Below are positions 32,677 to 45,112 of a stretch of DNA of 64,000 nucleotides, one piece after another (position 1 is the first letter of the stretch; every line of letters starts with the position of its first letter). A model generated the notes under the pieces. The model made no database searches. It saw nothing but the letters and a program-made list of their open reading frames with translations, and was not told the DNA's origin. Source of the DNA: Nissolia schottii (lineage: Eukaryota; Streptophyta; Magnoliopsida; Fabales; Fabaceae); assembly GCA_003254905.1 (NCBI GenBank), contig QANU01006640.1:1-64000 (forward strand). Reading direction: 5' to 3'. Both the position numbers and the translations under genes were made by a program.

Positions 32677-33794
32677 CCAGGTCACAGGACCCTTCAGAAT
32701 CAATCAAAACCTAACATAGCAGTTCTAAAATAATACATGAAACAACATAAACAAAGCAAGCATGGAAACACCACCAAGGAGGTGAGTAAAACTAAGGTTA
32801 CCCACTTCCTTAGAGGCTTGAAGAGGACTGGAAATGATGGCAAAGATGCAGGTTCCCTGGGTATTCAGCTTTTCCAGATCGCTTCCTGAATTCAATAGTG
32901 TTCCGGCAGAGTTTCCGCAGCACGTCCGCAGAGCACACTGGCAGAGATTCAGCTTAGTTCCAAAGAGAATTCTCTCTAAAATTTTCTGAATATGGGGGGC
33001 TATTTATAGCCAAAATTCTTCCCCCAAAATTATCCTTTTGCCCCTTTGATAAAATTACCATTTTCCCCTTTTTATTTTCTTAAATAATTAATTGATTCAA
33101 AAGATAATTCAAATGTCAAATTAATGAATAGTAAGTAAATTTTTTAATATTTTCCTTGGTAAATCTGATTCCCCACCTACTGGTTGCCAATTTTGACCTC
33201 CTCCCGGTCTCGTTTCGCTCGTGTTTGGTCACTCGCAGTCCCGGTGCATCGCGCACGGTCGTCCGAAAAATATTCCACTTATACCATCGCGATCCTTTAA
33301 TTTCCCTCCACCTAGAAATAATGTTCACTCAAGGAATTTGTGAATTTTCCTCTGTAGGAGTATTCTTCACAGATACCTTTGACACACTGTTGAACCCTGG
33401 TGACTGCAGACCACCATTCCGCTTGCTGTTTCGCCATTGTCCAATCTTCCTAATGAGGTCGTAGGGCTATTCTAAGGTATTTGTACCCTTTCCTCGGTAC
33501 AAGTTAGGTTTCTAGAGACTTGGGGATCTCTGCTAGGTTCTACTGGCTAAACGGGGCCAAACGGGACTGTTCTAGTGTCTACGGAATCGTCCAAAACTGA
33601 GCTGATTTTCGTTTTTCCGACACTTAAGGTTTTTCATCCATCTAGGGGTCGAGAGGAATCGTTTGAGTGTCAGTAGAATTCGTCACTACCCAACAGAATA
33701 ATTTCTACTAACCTTAGTATATTAACTCATGCCAAAGGGTTCTACGAACAGTTAATTGGAGAAATTTTCACTAAGAAAGAAGTGGGATGTTACA
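32677..33794 (-). mobile_element. Right-hand fragment of solo LTR E beside P450 copy C
   Basis: It matches 27465-28498 closely, including the TATA dyad at 33001-33008 and the terminal TGTAACATCCCACTTC. It carries about 80 bp (near 33625-33700) that are missing from the copy at 28390. The left part was replaced by the Ogre LTR. Shared insertion site with copy B shows B and C arose from one LTR-bearing ancestor. Confidence 0.85.
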
Positions 33795-33930
33795 CTACCT
33801 ACAATGCGAACTAGATTAGTTATGGCCCAGAATACTAGTATTCTAGAATAAAAAAATTATGGACAACGCTTTCATTTCAGGATTGAATGGGAAATCACAT
33901 TTCAAAGGATGTAACTTCTGCTTTTGCGGT

Positions 33931-36153
33931 TTATGTTACAACCAAAGGGCGATAAATGGTGGGAATCAATTTCAGGTCTTCTTTTCTTCTTACGGTAGCT
34001 CCAAATTGCTCAGCCATGTTCAAGTTCTCACATTTCATTCCATTGGGAAGCTTCCAATCGAAGTGATATAACAGAAAAGCAAGGGCCACCTCAACATTTA
34101 TTAAGCCTAATGTGCTCCCCGGGCATATTCTTCTTCCAGCACCAAATGGAATGTACTCAAAATTACTCCCTTTGTAGTCAATGGAACTATCAACAAATCT
34201 CTCCGGATAAAAGGTCTCTGGTTCGCTCCAATAGTTGGAATCCCTTCCCATTGCCCAAGCATTCACTATGACCTTACTCTTGTATGGTATGTGATATCCT
34301 TTAATCTCACATGCTTGTCGACATTGTCTCGGAATTAAAAGGGGAGCTGGAGGGTGTAACCTTAGGGTCTCTTTGATTACTGATTTCAAATATCTGAGTT
34401 CATTGGTGCAATTCTCATCAACCTTTCCCTTTCCCTTTATGTCGAACACCTCTCTCACCTCAACTTGTGCTTTCCTCATTACTCTTGGATTTCTTATCAT
34501 CTCTGCCATTGCCCAATCTATGGTAGTTGCTGATGTCTCACCACCGGCACCAAAGATGTCCTGAAAAGTAATTATCGAAAAGAGGATAAGCTAATGCAAA
34601 CAAATCCAAAGAAAAAGTTATGTAGATTATGTTCAATACTACAAGATGGCAAATACTACACTATTTTAAAAAGAGTCCTGCTACAAGTACACAAAAAAAT
34701 ACACCATACATACACTCTATACTTATATACATAAAGTTTGTGTTTTAATGCTTGTATTGTTTGTGCACTTAATTAAGTATAATTGCGAATATCATCTATA
34801 AATTTGTAATGTTTGTGCACTCATGAGAATAAAGTTTGTGAATTATTAATGGTGTATATATGAGTGTATAAAATTGGGTGTACATGTAGCATTTTTGTTT
34901 TTAAAAAATGATATATGCTGGTTTGGATGTACGTACCATTTTAAAATGTTACCTTTCTTTTTTTGACATGATTAGAACCTTTTTGTAATGAAATTTTTTA
35001 AAAAAAAAAATCTACCCAAAAAAACAATACAAAGTATATTTTTTAATTGAAAAATCCACACTTTTAATCATCCAGAAGATATTGTTTCGATCTTAAAGAA
35101 ACCATTTCAGAATAATTTTTTTCAAATATAATTACATGTAAATATATATTAAAGTGTTTACGACTAAAAATTTGAAAGTTCATCCAACTAAACAGCATCA
35201 AGAAAAGATTATATTCATCTAAGCATTATCCTTACCAGAATTATGGCCTTGATGTTGCTTCTAGTTAAGGGAATATCCTGGTTGGTAGCATTACCCTCCT
35301 CAAATTTGAGGAGAACATCAACCAGATCTTCCTCCGCTTCACCTTGACCTTCTCCCACAGCTCTTGACTTCGCCTCCTTGTGGTGGTTGATGATGTTTTC
35401 TAGTATCCGATCATTTTGTCTCTGCAACCTCTCGAGCTTAGGCCCCAAGCCACTGAGAATCTGAATCCATTTGGAAGATGGAAACAAATCCCCCATGTTA
35501 AAACCTCCGGCAACCGCTATCGCATCTTTCACAACCGATATGAACTTCTCTTGGTCCTCGCATCTCATGCCAAACGCGGCCCTCGAAATTATTGTATATA
35601 TCGACGAAAGCACTTGTTTAGTGAGGTTGACGGGTGATGACCCTTCGTGCGCGGCGATCCTCGTGACGAGATTGGCGAACTCTTCTTCTCTTATTGGTCG
35701 GAATGAATTGACGCGCTTTGCGGTGAAGAGTTCCAAGGTGCAAATTTTCCTCAGCTGTCTCCAGTAACTTCCGTAAGGTGCAAAAACTATGTCCGCGGAA
35801 CCATAAGCCATTATTTCCGAGGCTCGGATTTTGGGCCGCGACGCAAATGTGACGTCTTGGGTCTTCATTACCTCCTCAGCGTACTCTGGCGACGAAACGA
35901 CGATGGTGCAGACTTCTCCGAGTTGCAGATGCATCAAGGGTCCGTGTGTGTTGGCCAAGTCTCTTAATTTTCGGTGTGGCGTGGAGGTGACAAGATGTGG
36001 TATGTTTCCTATGATAGGTAGCTTCCGTGGACCGGGAGGTATATTTGGAGTTGTGTCACTCTTCGTGAGATGATTCTTCCCTGTTATCAGTACGGCAATC
36101 ACGAAGAGGAAGAAGGAGAAGAGTGCTAACAAGTCAAAGATTTGAGAATACAT
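33931..36153 (-). CDS. Cytochrome P450, CYP71D-like (copy C, complete, 515 aa)
   Basis: Exon 1 is 35236-36153 (306 codons) and exon 2 is 33931-34560 (209 codons plus stop). The phase-0 intron of 675 bp has the same donor and acceptor as copy A; it is longer because of a MITE at 34673-34900. All P450 landmarks are intact: N-terminal anchor, [41 protein letters not shown] and [10 protein letters not shown] with haem Cys452. Compared with A it has one extra Ser (EGSSPVN) and two extra residues (KGKGKV), plus scattered substitutions in substrate-recognition regions (for example [12 protein letters not shown] for [12 protein letters not shown]). Same inferred role: ER-bound monooxygenase of unknown substrate. 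A SINE-like insertion separates its TATA box from the start codon, which may alter expression. Confidence 0.93.
34673..34900. mobile_element. MITE in the intron of P450 copy C
   Basis: 228-bp insertion absent from the introns of A and B. Near-terminal inverted repeats GCTACAAGTACAC (left) and GCTACATGTACAC (right, read inverted) match at 12 of 13 positions. Flanks are TTAAAAA-type, compatible with a short target duplication of unclear length. No coding capacity. Confidence 0.75.
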
Positions 36154-36284
36154 ATTTGGAGATCGAAACGGACCAGTAAGGTGGAATAAAGTCTTGCCTT
36201 TTTTGTGAGGAAGAGAGAGAAACGAAGATAAGAAGACCCCGAATGTTGTTTTCTGACCATTAATCCTTTCTTCGTTAGATTTAT

Positions 36285-36383
36285 TTTTTAGGTTGCCTAA
36301 ACCGGTATCTAAGACTTAGCCAGCTCAGGACCTTGCTTGCGATACCAAGCCGCTTACCACTTGGATCAACTCTCATTGATTCC
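36285..36383 (-). mobile_element. SINE-like insertion between TATA box and start codon of copy C
   Basis: A 99-bp segment absent from copy A, bounded by the 14-bp direct repeat TTCGTTAGATTTAT (36271-36284 and 36384-36397). On the minus strand it begins with a box-A-like AAGTGGTAAGCGGCTTGG and ends CAACCTAAAAAA, an A-rich tail. Long target duplication plus A-rich tail indicate target-primed insertion of a short tRNA-derived SINE; box B is weak. Confidence 0.7.
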
Positions 36384-36391
36384 TTCGTTAG

Positions 36392-36398
36392 ATTTATA
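36392..36398 (-). promoter_or_regulatory. Putative TATA box of P450 copy C
   Basis: TATAAAT on the minus strand, equivalent to 19689-19695, now 239 bp from the ATG instead of 123 bp because of the SINE-like insertion. Confidence 0.45.
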
Positions 36399-37085
36399 TG
36401 CTTCTTCCCTCCGGTTTTTTTTGGGTAAAATGTATTTGTTCATAAATGAGTGTTATTTTAAGATGTTAAGGTAATATTAATTATTTTTTAAAAATTTTTT
36501 GTTCTATCTTACATATTTATTACTGTCTCAATTTCTAATAATGATATTGGAGAGAGAATTTAATGGAGATAGGAATTTTTAGTAAAATAATTTTTTTTTG
36601 AAAAATCAGTATAATATCAATGATGTTTTTTCTTGCTTGGATGATGAGAAAATAGAGAAGAAGAAAAAAAAATATGAGCTCCGGTTTGAAAAGTTTTCTT
36701 TCATAACATGGAGAAAAAAATAAATAGAAGTGAGTTTTTGCCGAAATTATTATTATATCCTTATAATAATTTATTTTTTTATAAAAGACAATAACCATAA
36801 AATTCATTTACATATAATTATATTTTTTTTTCTCTCACTTTTTTCTCCAAACAAGCAATAGAAGAGTAAACATATTTTTCTCTTCATTTTCTTTTCTCTT
36901 TATTTATTTTTTCTATTTTTTTTCCTCTTCTCATCTAAGCAAACGATAAAAGACACTTATTTATGATATTCTTAATTTGATGTTTTCACCGTCCGACTAT
37001 TCTTTAACAAAACATCCACGTGTGATATGTTATTATTTAATTTTAAAATTTGATAAAATAACTGTAAAAAATTTGATTTAAGTTG
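36399..37085. other. Upstream region of copy C, shared with copy A
   Basis: AT-rich flank matching 19696-20367. Beyond the GATTTAAGTTG phrase near 37080 the sequence is unique, marking the outer edge of the duplicated unit. Confidence 0.65.
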
Positions 37086-40000
37086 CTTTCAAAATTTGAT
37101 TTAAGTTGTTTCCAATCAGTTCACACACATACGACAGATTATTGCCGGCATCACGTCAATTGAACCACTTGCCAAGTGGAAAACCAAAGTTGTCAGTCGA
37201 GCCTAACATCAGGCTGCCCATTAGGTCATTTTCAGCGCGAGACAAGCAACGTGAGTTCCTAAGGCTGACATTTGTGCAAGTTTCAACTAGTCACAACCAA
37301 AATACGTTTTTTGTTTTTCTTCCAAGGAGTATCTAGATGTGGCAGCATATGAAAGTGAAAAAATGATATCATAAATTAATAAGAAAAAAAAAACCAAAAT
37401 AGACAAAAATTTAAATAGGAGTAGATGATAAATACTGTACGGAGTTGTCAATCAGATCAATTTTTTCACAAATAAATTTAATTTTCCCCTTTTCCTCAAG
37501 TGCAACCAAGGTGATCTTCCAAACCCTTCTCATCCTCTCTACACCAAACCCCACACACAGCAAAAAAAAAAAATAAAAAAAAATGCAAAATCAAAATTAC
37601 CTGACAATATTCTAGCTTCTCTCGCATATCTCATCTACGGACGCAACGTGCTTCCACCCGTAACGTCACTCTCTAGCGAGACTCCAAGTTGCATGTCTAT
37701 ATCTGAAGACCTCTGTAGCATCGCATTTTTTGCTGAACATAAATACAGTATTTTTTGCTACACAATTATTTTATAGGAACTTTGGTCTATAAATGATTAT
37801 GGACTATTTACCAGAAGTTTTTATAGGATAAGGATCCTATGTCAATGTGGACCCTTTTAGCGAGAATGCGAGTTTGGAAGAGGATAGAAATTATTAGTGA
37901 TAAATAATAGTTGGAATAACTTTGGATATTGTATAAATATAAAATCAAATTGATAAATAACAAACAAAGTACAACAACTTAAAAGGAAAAGCACTAATCC
38001 TATGAAATTAAAAGACAGAAAAACAAGAGAAAGGTAATTATTTGATTCTTCTCCTAAATTTGAAAAGTCCTGGGATGTGTATGGGTGTGTTAGAATTCAC
38101 AAGTGTTTCTTCTGATTTGGTTCATCTTCGGGCGTCCTATTTATAGGCTTCATGCATGCTCGCCATGTGTCCACCGAGCGGTTGGAACTTGCTCCCGTGT
38201 CTCCACTTTGCTCTACTTAGCAAAAATCTCGCAAATCACATCTCTAAAGTGTATTCACGTCCCCTTGTAATTGTCGTGCACTTTCTGTGGGATCCACGTT
38301 CCAGATAACTTCTTCCCTTTCGAATTTTAATTTCAAGAAAAAGGTGCCCACAAAATGAACTAATTCAAAGCAAAGTGCTTAGCCTAAGAGACCTTAGAAA
38401 TTGACACAATGGCACAAGCATCATATATTAGATAAAATTAGAGTTGGGTAAAGACCAAGAATAGTCTAGGGAGCTCTACTCGATAAAGACTTGAAGCTAA
38501 TAAGCTTGGCCAAATTAGTACATCTCATGAAGTTACACATGCTCATCAATGATGGAGAACAAACTTGGGGAATCCAAACCTTGGAAAATCCAAGATCATG
38601 AACCTGGCCAAACCAAAATCCATGCAAAAGCTCAAAGTCATCTTTACCAGCTTAGCACGCCATTTAAAAGCAATGACCGACCTTATGGGTTGTTTACTTG
38701 ACTAAGTATTTGAGTCTGGAACTCAGCTCATATCACTCAAGAACTCGATTTATAAGGGTAATGACCCCATAGGGCTCGTGCGTGGTCCACATCCACGTCA
38801 GGCAATGAACATGGACCAATAGATAAATCTATCTAACCGCCTACCCATTCTCCCACGTAGACTCAAATTAGGGTATACATGGGAAGTTACAAAGTGGTGG
38901 GTAACACCCTACTAACCTTGCCTACTAACCACAATGCTCACACCATAAATAAGGGAACAGACACGCTTCACACGTATGTTGTCAATTCCATAGACTTTTA
39001 ACTATACACAAGTTACTGATTAGAGTGTCAAACTCTCTTGCAAGTCCACCCCTGATGAAGCCTAGACTGGAGGAGCTCAAATTGCTTGAGGAATCACGTA
39101 GAGCAGGTAGGACATGTCATCCCTAGCATTCAGGTCAGAACAACTTGAATTAGTTTAGAGAATTGGAATATTTTTTAGATTGTTTTCAGGTTACTCAAAC
39201 CTCATATGAGAGAACATTTTATTCAACAACTACTACATTTTCCTTAAACCCTAACAACTAAGTCAATATTAAGGAAAAATATAAATATTATTGAAGGCAA
39301 CAACTAACAACGCTATCACATTATAGAGATAATAGTTTGGGGAGGCAAGAAAGTGACTACAGGCACTAAAAACATGGAGAAAAAAAGACAAGGAAAACAT
39401 GGCCATATCACATTAACAGAGAGCATTTTTCAGGTTCTAGATCACCTTCAAATGACAAGAAATACAAAAAGATAATCGCTACTAGTGTGTCTTGACAAAC
39501 ACTTTGTGCCTATCAAGTATTGAGTAGAGAAGCTAAAATAGTTTTGGGATTTTTGCAAAGATGGCGGTTATAGTGGTGTATGAATTCTAGTGGCAAGGTG
39601 AATGGAAGACGCTAGTTGAAGAAAAATAAGTAAATGAAAAGAAGAGAGATGCAATGTGATGAGTCGATTGAAAAAAGAAAAAAAGAGAATGCAAAAAAAA
39701 AAAAAAAAAAAATTTAAGTAGTGGAGAAGTTAACATAGGTAGTGGGATAGTTGATGAGTATTTACATTTTTAACCTAAATAAATATTATAAAAATAATTG
39801 TTTTAAAGGGTAAAAATGGGATAAAAAATTGGATACCAAGTCACAATTTTTTGTTGAATTACTTGTATTAGATGTATGTATAGATAAGCTCACAAACATT
39901 ATGGTCACAAAACATAAGGAAGAATCAAACGTCAACTGATGATGATTTCAAGGAGAATTCGATATTATGAGAAAGGTAATAGGGTTTTCTCTGTTTCTGT

Positions 40001-42814
40001 TAGAAATTTAAGAAAACACGGGAAAGTTAATCAGTTAGGAATCTAGGTTAATTAGGGATAATTTGTCTTTCACTAATGAAACATCCTCATTTTGATTGTA
40101 ATTAAGGAAGTCTAATGGTTCAGCTTAAAAAATACACCGGTTTGATTCAATTCCGCATAACGTGATTGCTCGTCACTTAACAAGACAAACTATCATTTTC
40201 GTCATGGCAAGCTAACGGACGTGAAGTCGTGAAGTCAATGAATAACTTCAATCATGATTTGTTACTTGAGAGACTAGTTTTTCAGGGACTAAAGTAAAAC
40301 ATGTACGTGAATTCAGTAGTTAAATTGACTGTGATGAACTCCCGTTAGGGGCTCAGACCTCGAAATTTAAAAAAAAGGAGGAAAAGGAAAAGCAAAAGAA
40401 AATAGTGAAGCTCTCCCTGGGGATCTAATGCCAAGATGCGAGTGCATTTGAACTGGAAACAAAAACATTTACTACAATTTACAAACAGACATTAGTAACA
40501 TAAGCAGCAGTATAAGGAAATGATAGCACTCCTAAATCTCAAGTAAAAGTGATGTCAATATTTTGATGTGAAAAATTAAATTGAATTCATTTAAGCATGA
40601 ATACTCCGATTATATGATTTTGTGCCAACAACCATCACATCGCCAAAACAGATGCCGAAAAGGCCCGTCTACTTCAAACGCATACTGATGAACAAGAGCT
40701 GCTGTTACTCCCTGAATTATCAATTTTTTTCCCTCTCCTGAACACACGAGACCATCATTTGCAAACAATCCCAAAGGTTAAAAGACCAGGTTTGCTTTCA
40801 GTTTGGTTGGTTAGTTGCCGAGTTCTCTTAAAACTGTCTTGGCTATTCAATAGTAACGTCCAATATTCTATGGATCAATCAGTCCCACAGAAAGTATTAT
40901 TTTTTTTGGTCAATAGCGACAACAGAAACAAGTTGATTTGTAGGGATTTGATACTCAAAAAGTCAAGTGGTCAATATGATCAAGAGAAAAGGAAATCAAG
41001 TATGGCAGGCAACAGAAATTTCAGCTGTTACCAAAGGAAGCCAAAAAATCCCTAGGAACATGGTACTGCAGTACTGCAACAAGCATGTTTAGATTTTTCG
41101 ATTTGGAACTCCAAAACCGGGCAAAATCAACTAGAGATTAGCTTTTACCCAAACCATAGTTTGGAGCTTTCCAAACATAAACATGCTATAAGAATACCTT
41201 TCCGGCATTTTTTTGGGTTTCAGGAACCTAAACATCTGCGTCATAGATTACCCGATGATGATCATCCTTATTCCTTCCTAACTAAAGAATGAAGAATTGA
41301 ATGGTCAAAAACAATAATTTTGTTTGAGAAGCCCATAAGAAACTATGTGCCACACTGCCTATAGCTAAATTACCTGAAGCAATTGGAGTAGCAAAAATTC
41401 AAAGCCAGGACTAAGGCATGGTCGGCCTAAGAATTTAGAGAACTCAAACATCACTACAGCCTAAGTGGCAGAAATCCCAAGACAATAACAAACCAGAAGT
41501 TGCTCATCTTAGCTGTCTCATATTTGTACAGTGTTTAGCACTTGGATTCATCATAAACATTTCTCGGAAACGTGTTTTTAGATGCCTACAGTGCTGAAAG
41601 ACAACAAAGAAAGCATGTTACATAACTCGAAGGTGGACCTGCCTGAATTGGCATGCGAAGAAAAAGATTAATGTTCAAATAATAGTAATAGTAAATGACA
41701 AGAGAAACATGCAATCTTACAGGAGGCAATTCAAACCCCAACCTTGTTACTCTTTGAATTGCAATTCCTACACAAGAACACCAGCTGCACAACCAATCCC
41801 TCTAGTACCTAGCCTACAACACGTGGAAAGACATGCATGTAAACTTCTTGATATCATACAGCAGAACAAAAGGGAATAAGAAAATGACAAAGAAAAGAAA
41901 GATCTCAAGCAAGAAGAAACTGATAAAAGATTCAGCAGCCACCTGCCAGTAGTTTACACAGAAAAACATTCCAGTAGTTCTGGAATGAAAAACAACCCAG
42001 TAGTTTAGCTCACTTGTAGCAATAGGTGGCTTGCAGGGCAATAGCAAATGGCACATAGAAAAGTGATGCTTTTATAGAAAGATGGTGCACATTGTATAAA
42101 AACGAAATGTTAAATTCCATTCAAAATTAAAACAAGATACTCATCTAAAGAGTTTTGAAAAATTCCTGAGAATTGAGATTATTATTAGTGATGTGAATAA
42201 AAACTGAGGAACTGAGAAGAAAGGAGGGAGAGGAAGAGGAAGAACAAAACATCATCAAAGACACAGGAAAATGAGTATGCTATGGGCCTGTAATTTCTAG
42301 TAGCAGATGGCACATTAACAGAGAACCAGAAAATCACCCCCAAGCACTTGTACCCTTAGATACATGAAGCAGAATAATCAATCTCAGTATTGCTCATTAA
42401 GAAAAGACGTATATAGTTCATACCCAGAAGGCCAGAATAGAGATGCAGAAAAGACGGCGTTTCAACTTCGCACATCAGGTGTAGTAGCATCAAACATTTC
42501 CCAATCCAAACAGGCATGACAGAGCGAGAGAAATAGAATAAACAAGAAAATGAAGGGAGGGAGAGCAATAGAAAATAAGTGAAATCAGAATGGAGAAGCC
42601 TCCACCAGCAAAACCTAGAGGCTATCAGCAAACCCAACCAATCTAAATGGATGAAATTGAGTGGAATTTGGATCTTTTCAGTTTGATATAGGAGTGACTC
42701 AAAACAATAATTGAATGGGTTGCTTTGGTTCTCCATCAGCGTAGAATGTTGGACACTATTGATTCACAGCCTCACAGCCATAGAACAGATAACAGCAATA
42801 TCAATATTCCGTTT
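37086..42814. other. 5.7 kb with no recognised gene
   Basis: AT-rich. I find no open frame with recognisable domains on either strand and no RNA gene. Features limited to homopolymers (A-run near 39692-39711) and a phrase CCTATTTATAGGCTTC (38138-38153), which looks like a TATA-bearing LTR remnant in minus orientation. The 98-codon frame at 40759-41055 and the 126-codon frame at 42356-42736 show nothing I can assign. Confidence 0.5.
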
Positions 42815-43093
42815 TGTTGAATTAGCGAGAGGGTAAAAGAAGATTGTATAGCAAGAGTTAGCTTAGATTGAAATAGGTTCAATAGATATGAATTCTTAGG
42901 AAACCATGAGCACTATATATAGTGCAAGAGGGATTAAATGCATGCCTAGTTTAGAGACTTAATAATTAATACTTAGCTATTTCCTATGACTCTTATGTTT
43001 CCAATGCAATACACCAAGCACATGACAAAATACATTTGGTCACATGTTTTATACTCCGATATGTGCACAGTGGGGTCAAAATTGGACATTACA

Positions 43094-43782
43094 TGAGCTC
43101 CCAAAATGGATCATTCTTCTTCAACTTAAAGAATAGCCAAGCCCAACTTGAAGAAGTCACTTGAAGATCCAAGATAGAGCCCAATTCAAGTGATCAAGTT
43201 ACAAACAGATTGGGCTAGAATAAATTAGTTTTAATTAGTTGAAATTAGTATTATTTATGTAATTTTCGTGCTTTTATTTTTGTCATTAGTTTCAAATGAC
43301 TTTTAGTCTTTCTTAGGTTAGTTTTGTCTTTATAGTTCCTAGGCAGTTATGTTAGATAGTGGATTCTTAGTGCTTGTTTCAATGCTAGTGGGGAATTTAG
43401 TGGAAAGTGTAGAAAATCCACTATCTTGGGGCAGCACGCTAAGCCAATAAAAAGGGACTCAATGAAAATCCTTAAATCAAATTATGAATGAATTGAGCTT
43501 TTCTCCCATTGTGAGAGCTTCCCTTTTGTTCTTGGGTAAAGAACTAAATATGGGCATATCAAGGCAACTTGTGGCAATCAACGAAGACTTATCACTCACC
43601 TTCTCACCTTTATCTTGAGTGTGCCGTCTATATCATTCTTTCTTTCTTACAAAAACATAGAAAAATCTCAACCCATCAAACACCAATTGGTTCTAGCAAG
43701 GCCGTCCTATGGAAAATCATTTTGCGCTTCATCAAGTTAACATAAGTGGCGGGATGGGAATCATATCATTTGGTATCAGAGC
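43094..43782 (+). mobile_element. 5' LTR plus primer site of a second LTR retrotransposon
   Basis: TGAGCTCCC at 43094 to ATATCA at 43768 (675 bp), then TT and the tRNA-iMet primer site TGGTATCAGAGC at 43771-43782. A gag-like frame follows at 43809. No matching 3' LTR is seen; the right side ends in an inverted copy of the LTR start. Confidence 0.6.
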
Positions 43783-43808
43783 TCAGTTTTCCTTGCAATT
43801 CGTTTAAC

Positions 43809-43997
43809 ATGTCAAGAGAAGAAAATTCACCACAAGGTGGAGGCTTATTTGATGTTCAAATGCAAGCATTGGCTAACCATCTAGAAAGACTTTTCAATCC
43901 AAAATTTGAAGAGCTCAATGAAAGGATGAAAAGGATAATGAAGAGGAATAATACAAGAAATTCTTCTAGTTCTAACTCCATTCCATGGAGGAACTAG
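43809..43997 (+). pseudogene. Gag N-terminal fragment
   Basis: Starts MSREENSPQGGGLFDVQMQA and continues with an amphipathic stretch (LERLFNPKFEELNERMKR), as in the N-terminal part of plant Ty3/gypsy Gag. It stops at codon 63 (TAG at 43995-43997), with gag-like residues continuing after the stop. Start chosen at the second ATG after the primer site because it begins the gag-like homology. Confidence 0.5.
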
Positions 43998-45100
43998 CCA
44001 AAGAAGGAGCAACCAATTTCAATTCAGCCTAAACAGGTTGAATCAATGCATGTTCAACAATCATCTCTTGGAAATTTGGGAAATGAAAAACACAAAAGGA
44101 AAGAGGGCATGAGAGAAAAGAATCATAAAGAAGAGTGATCCATTTTGGGAGCTCATGTAATGTCCAATTTTGACCCACCTGTGCACATATCATACTCCCC
44201 CTGAGCTAAAGTTTACTAAACTTTAAGCTTGTTACAAAAGCGGAGACTTAATATTAAGAGGAAATATAAAGTGCACTCTGATTAGAAGTTGATGGGTTGG
44301 ACAATGGTTGGAGAATAGTCATCAGTTGTTGCCATCGGTGGATAGCTTGCCGAAGGCAATGCAGTTGGTGAAGGCGCAATTGTTGCATCGAAATAGAATT
44401 CATAAACCACCGGAAAAAGCACAATGGCGGAGATGGAAGAATGCACTATTATTCCACAAAATGGACTTCTGGGACCACTGAAATAAGGCACAGTGGAGGA
44501 ATCGCTAAAAGAATGGGTTGCCAAGCAGAAAGTAGCTCACTGGAGATGGAACAACTGATGTAAGCACAGTGGTAAGCACGAGAATGAAGCACAGGAACCA
44601 TCGGAAAGTCCCCCCTCACGGACTGAACATTGTAGCGGCAAGAAGAGGCATCAGCAGCAGACAAACAAAGGAGGTTGGACCAGGAACATGCCAGAAATGA
44701 TCCAGTAAGAATGGCGAAGTCACGGCCGTTGGGTGGCTACAACGCGCCATCACACACCTGAAACAAGGCAGCACGTGGATGGACGCGTAGAAGCTTCAAG
44801 CAGTGCGTGAGGAGATGGATGGCGGCGCGACTTCGGGTTAGGCAACGGATGTCAAGACACTAACAATGGTGAGGTCACTGGCTATAATAGTCGCTGGAAT
44901 AGTCACCGAGAAAGTTGTCGATGGCACTAAGTAGTGTCGATTGAAGGTTTTTTTTTTGTTTAAGTAGCTAAAAGGACAGTTTGAAGAGCAAAGACTTTGG
45001 AGAAAATTCAGGACTACAATAGAGAAAAATTAAAATAGAGTTCCCATTTTAGGTTAGGAACTTAGTAGTGGAAGAGTGACAAGTCACGAAGGATGATACC

Positions 45101-45112
45101 GCTCTGATACCA
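45101..45112 (-). promoter_or_regulatory. Primer-binding site, initiator tRNA-Met type
   Basis: Minus strand TGGTATCAGAGC, directly adjoining the LTR end ATTCAACA. Confidence 0.75.

Larger units (their letters stand above)
43061..44188. repeat. Inverted-repeat arms of about 58 bp flanking a retrotransposon fragment
   Basis: 43061-43118 and the reverse complement of 44130-44188 share GTGCACA, then GGTCAAAATTGGACATTACA, then TGAGCTCCCAAAATGGATCA with one or two differences. The arms include both flanking DNA and the first bases of the LTR at 43094, so this is a foldback-like structure, not ordinary LTR ends. Confidence 0.7.

Noticed and set aside
40759-41055. 98-codon plus-strand frame as a gene
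   Set aside because: No recognisable motif, AT-rich, no promoter or splice context; not distinguishable from chance.
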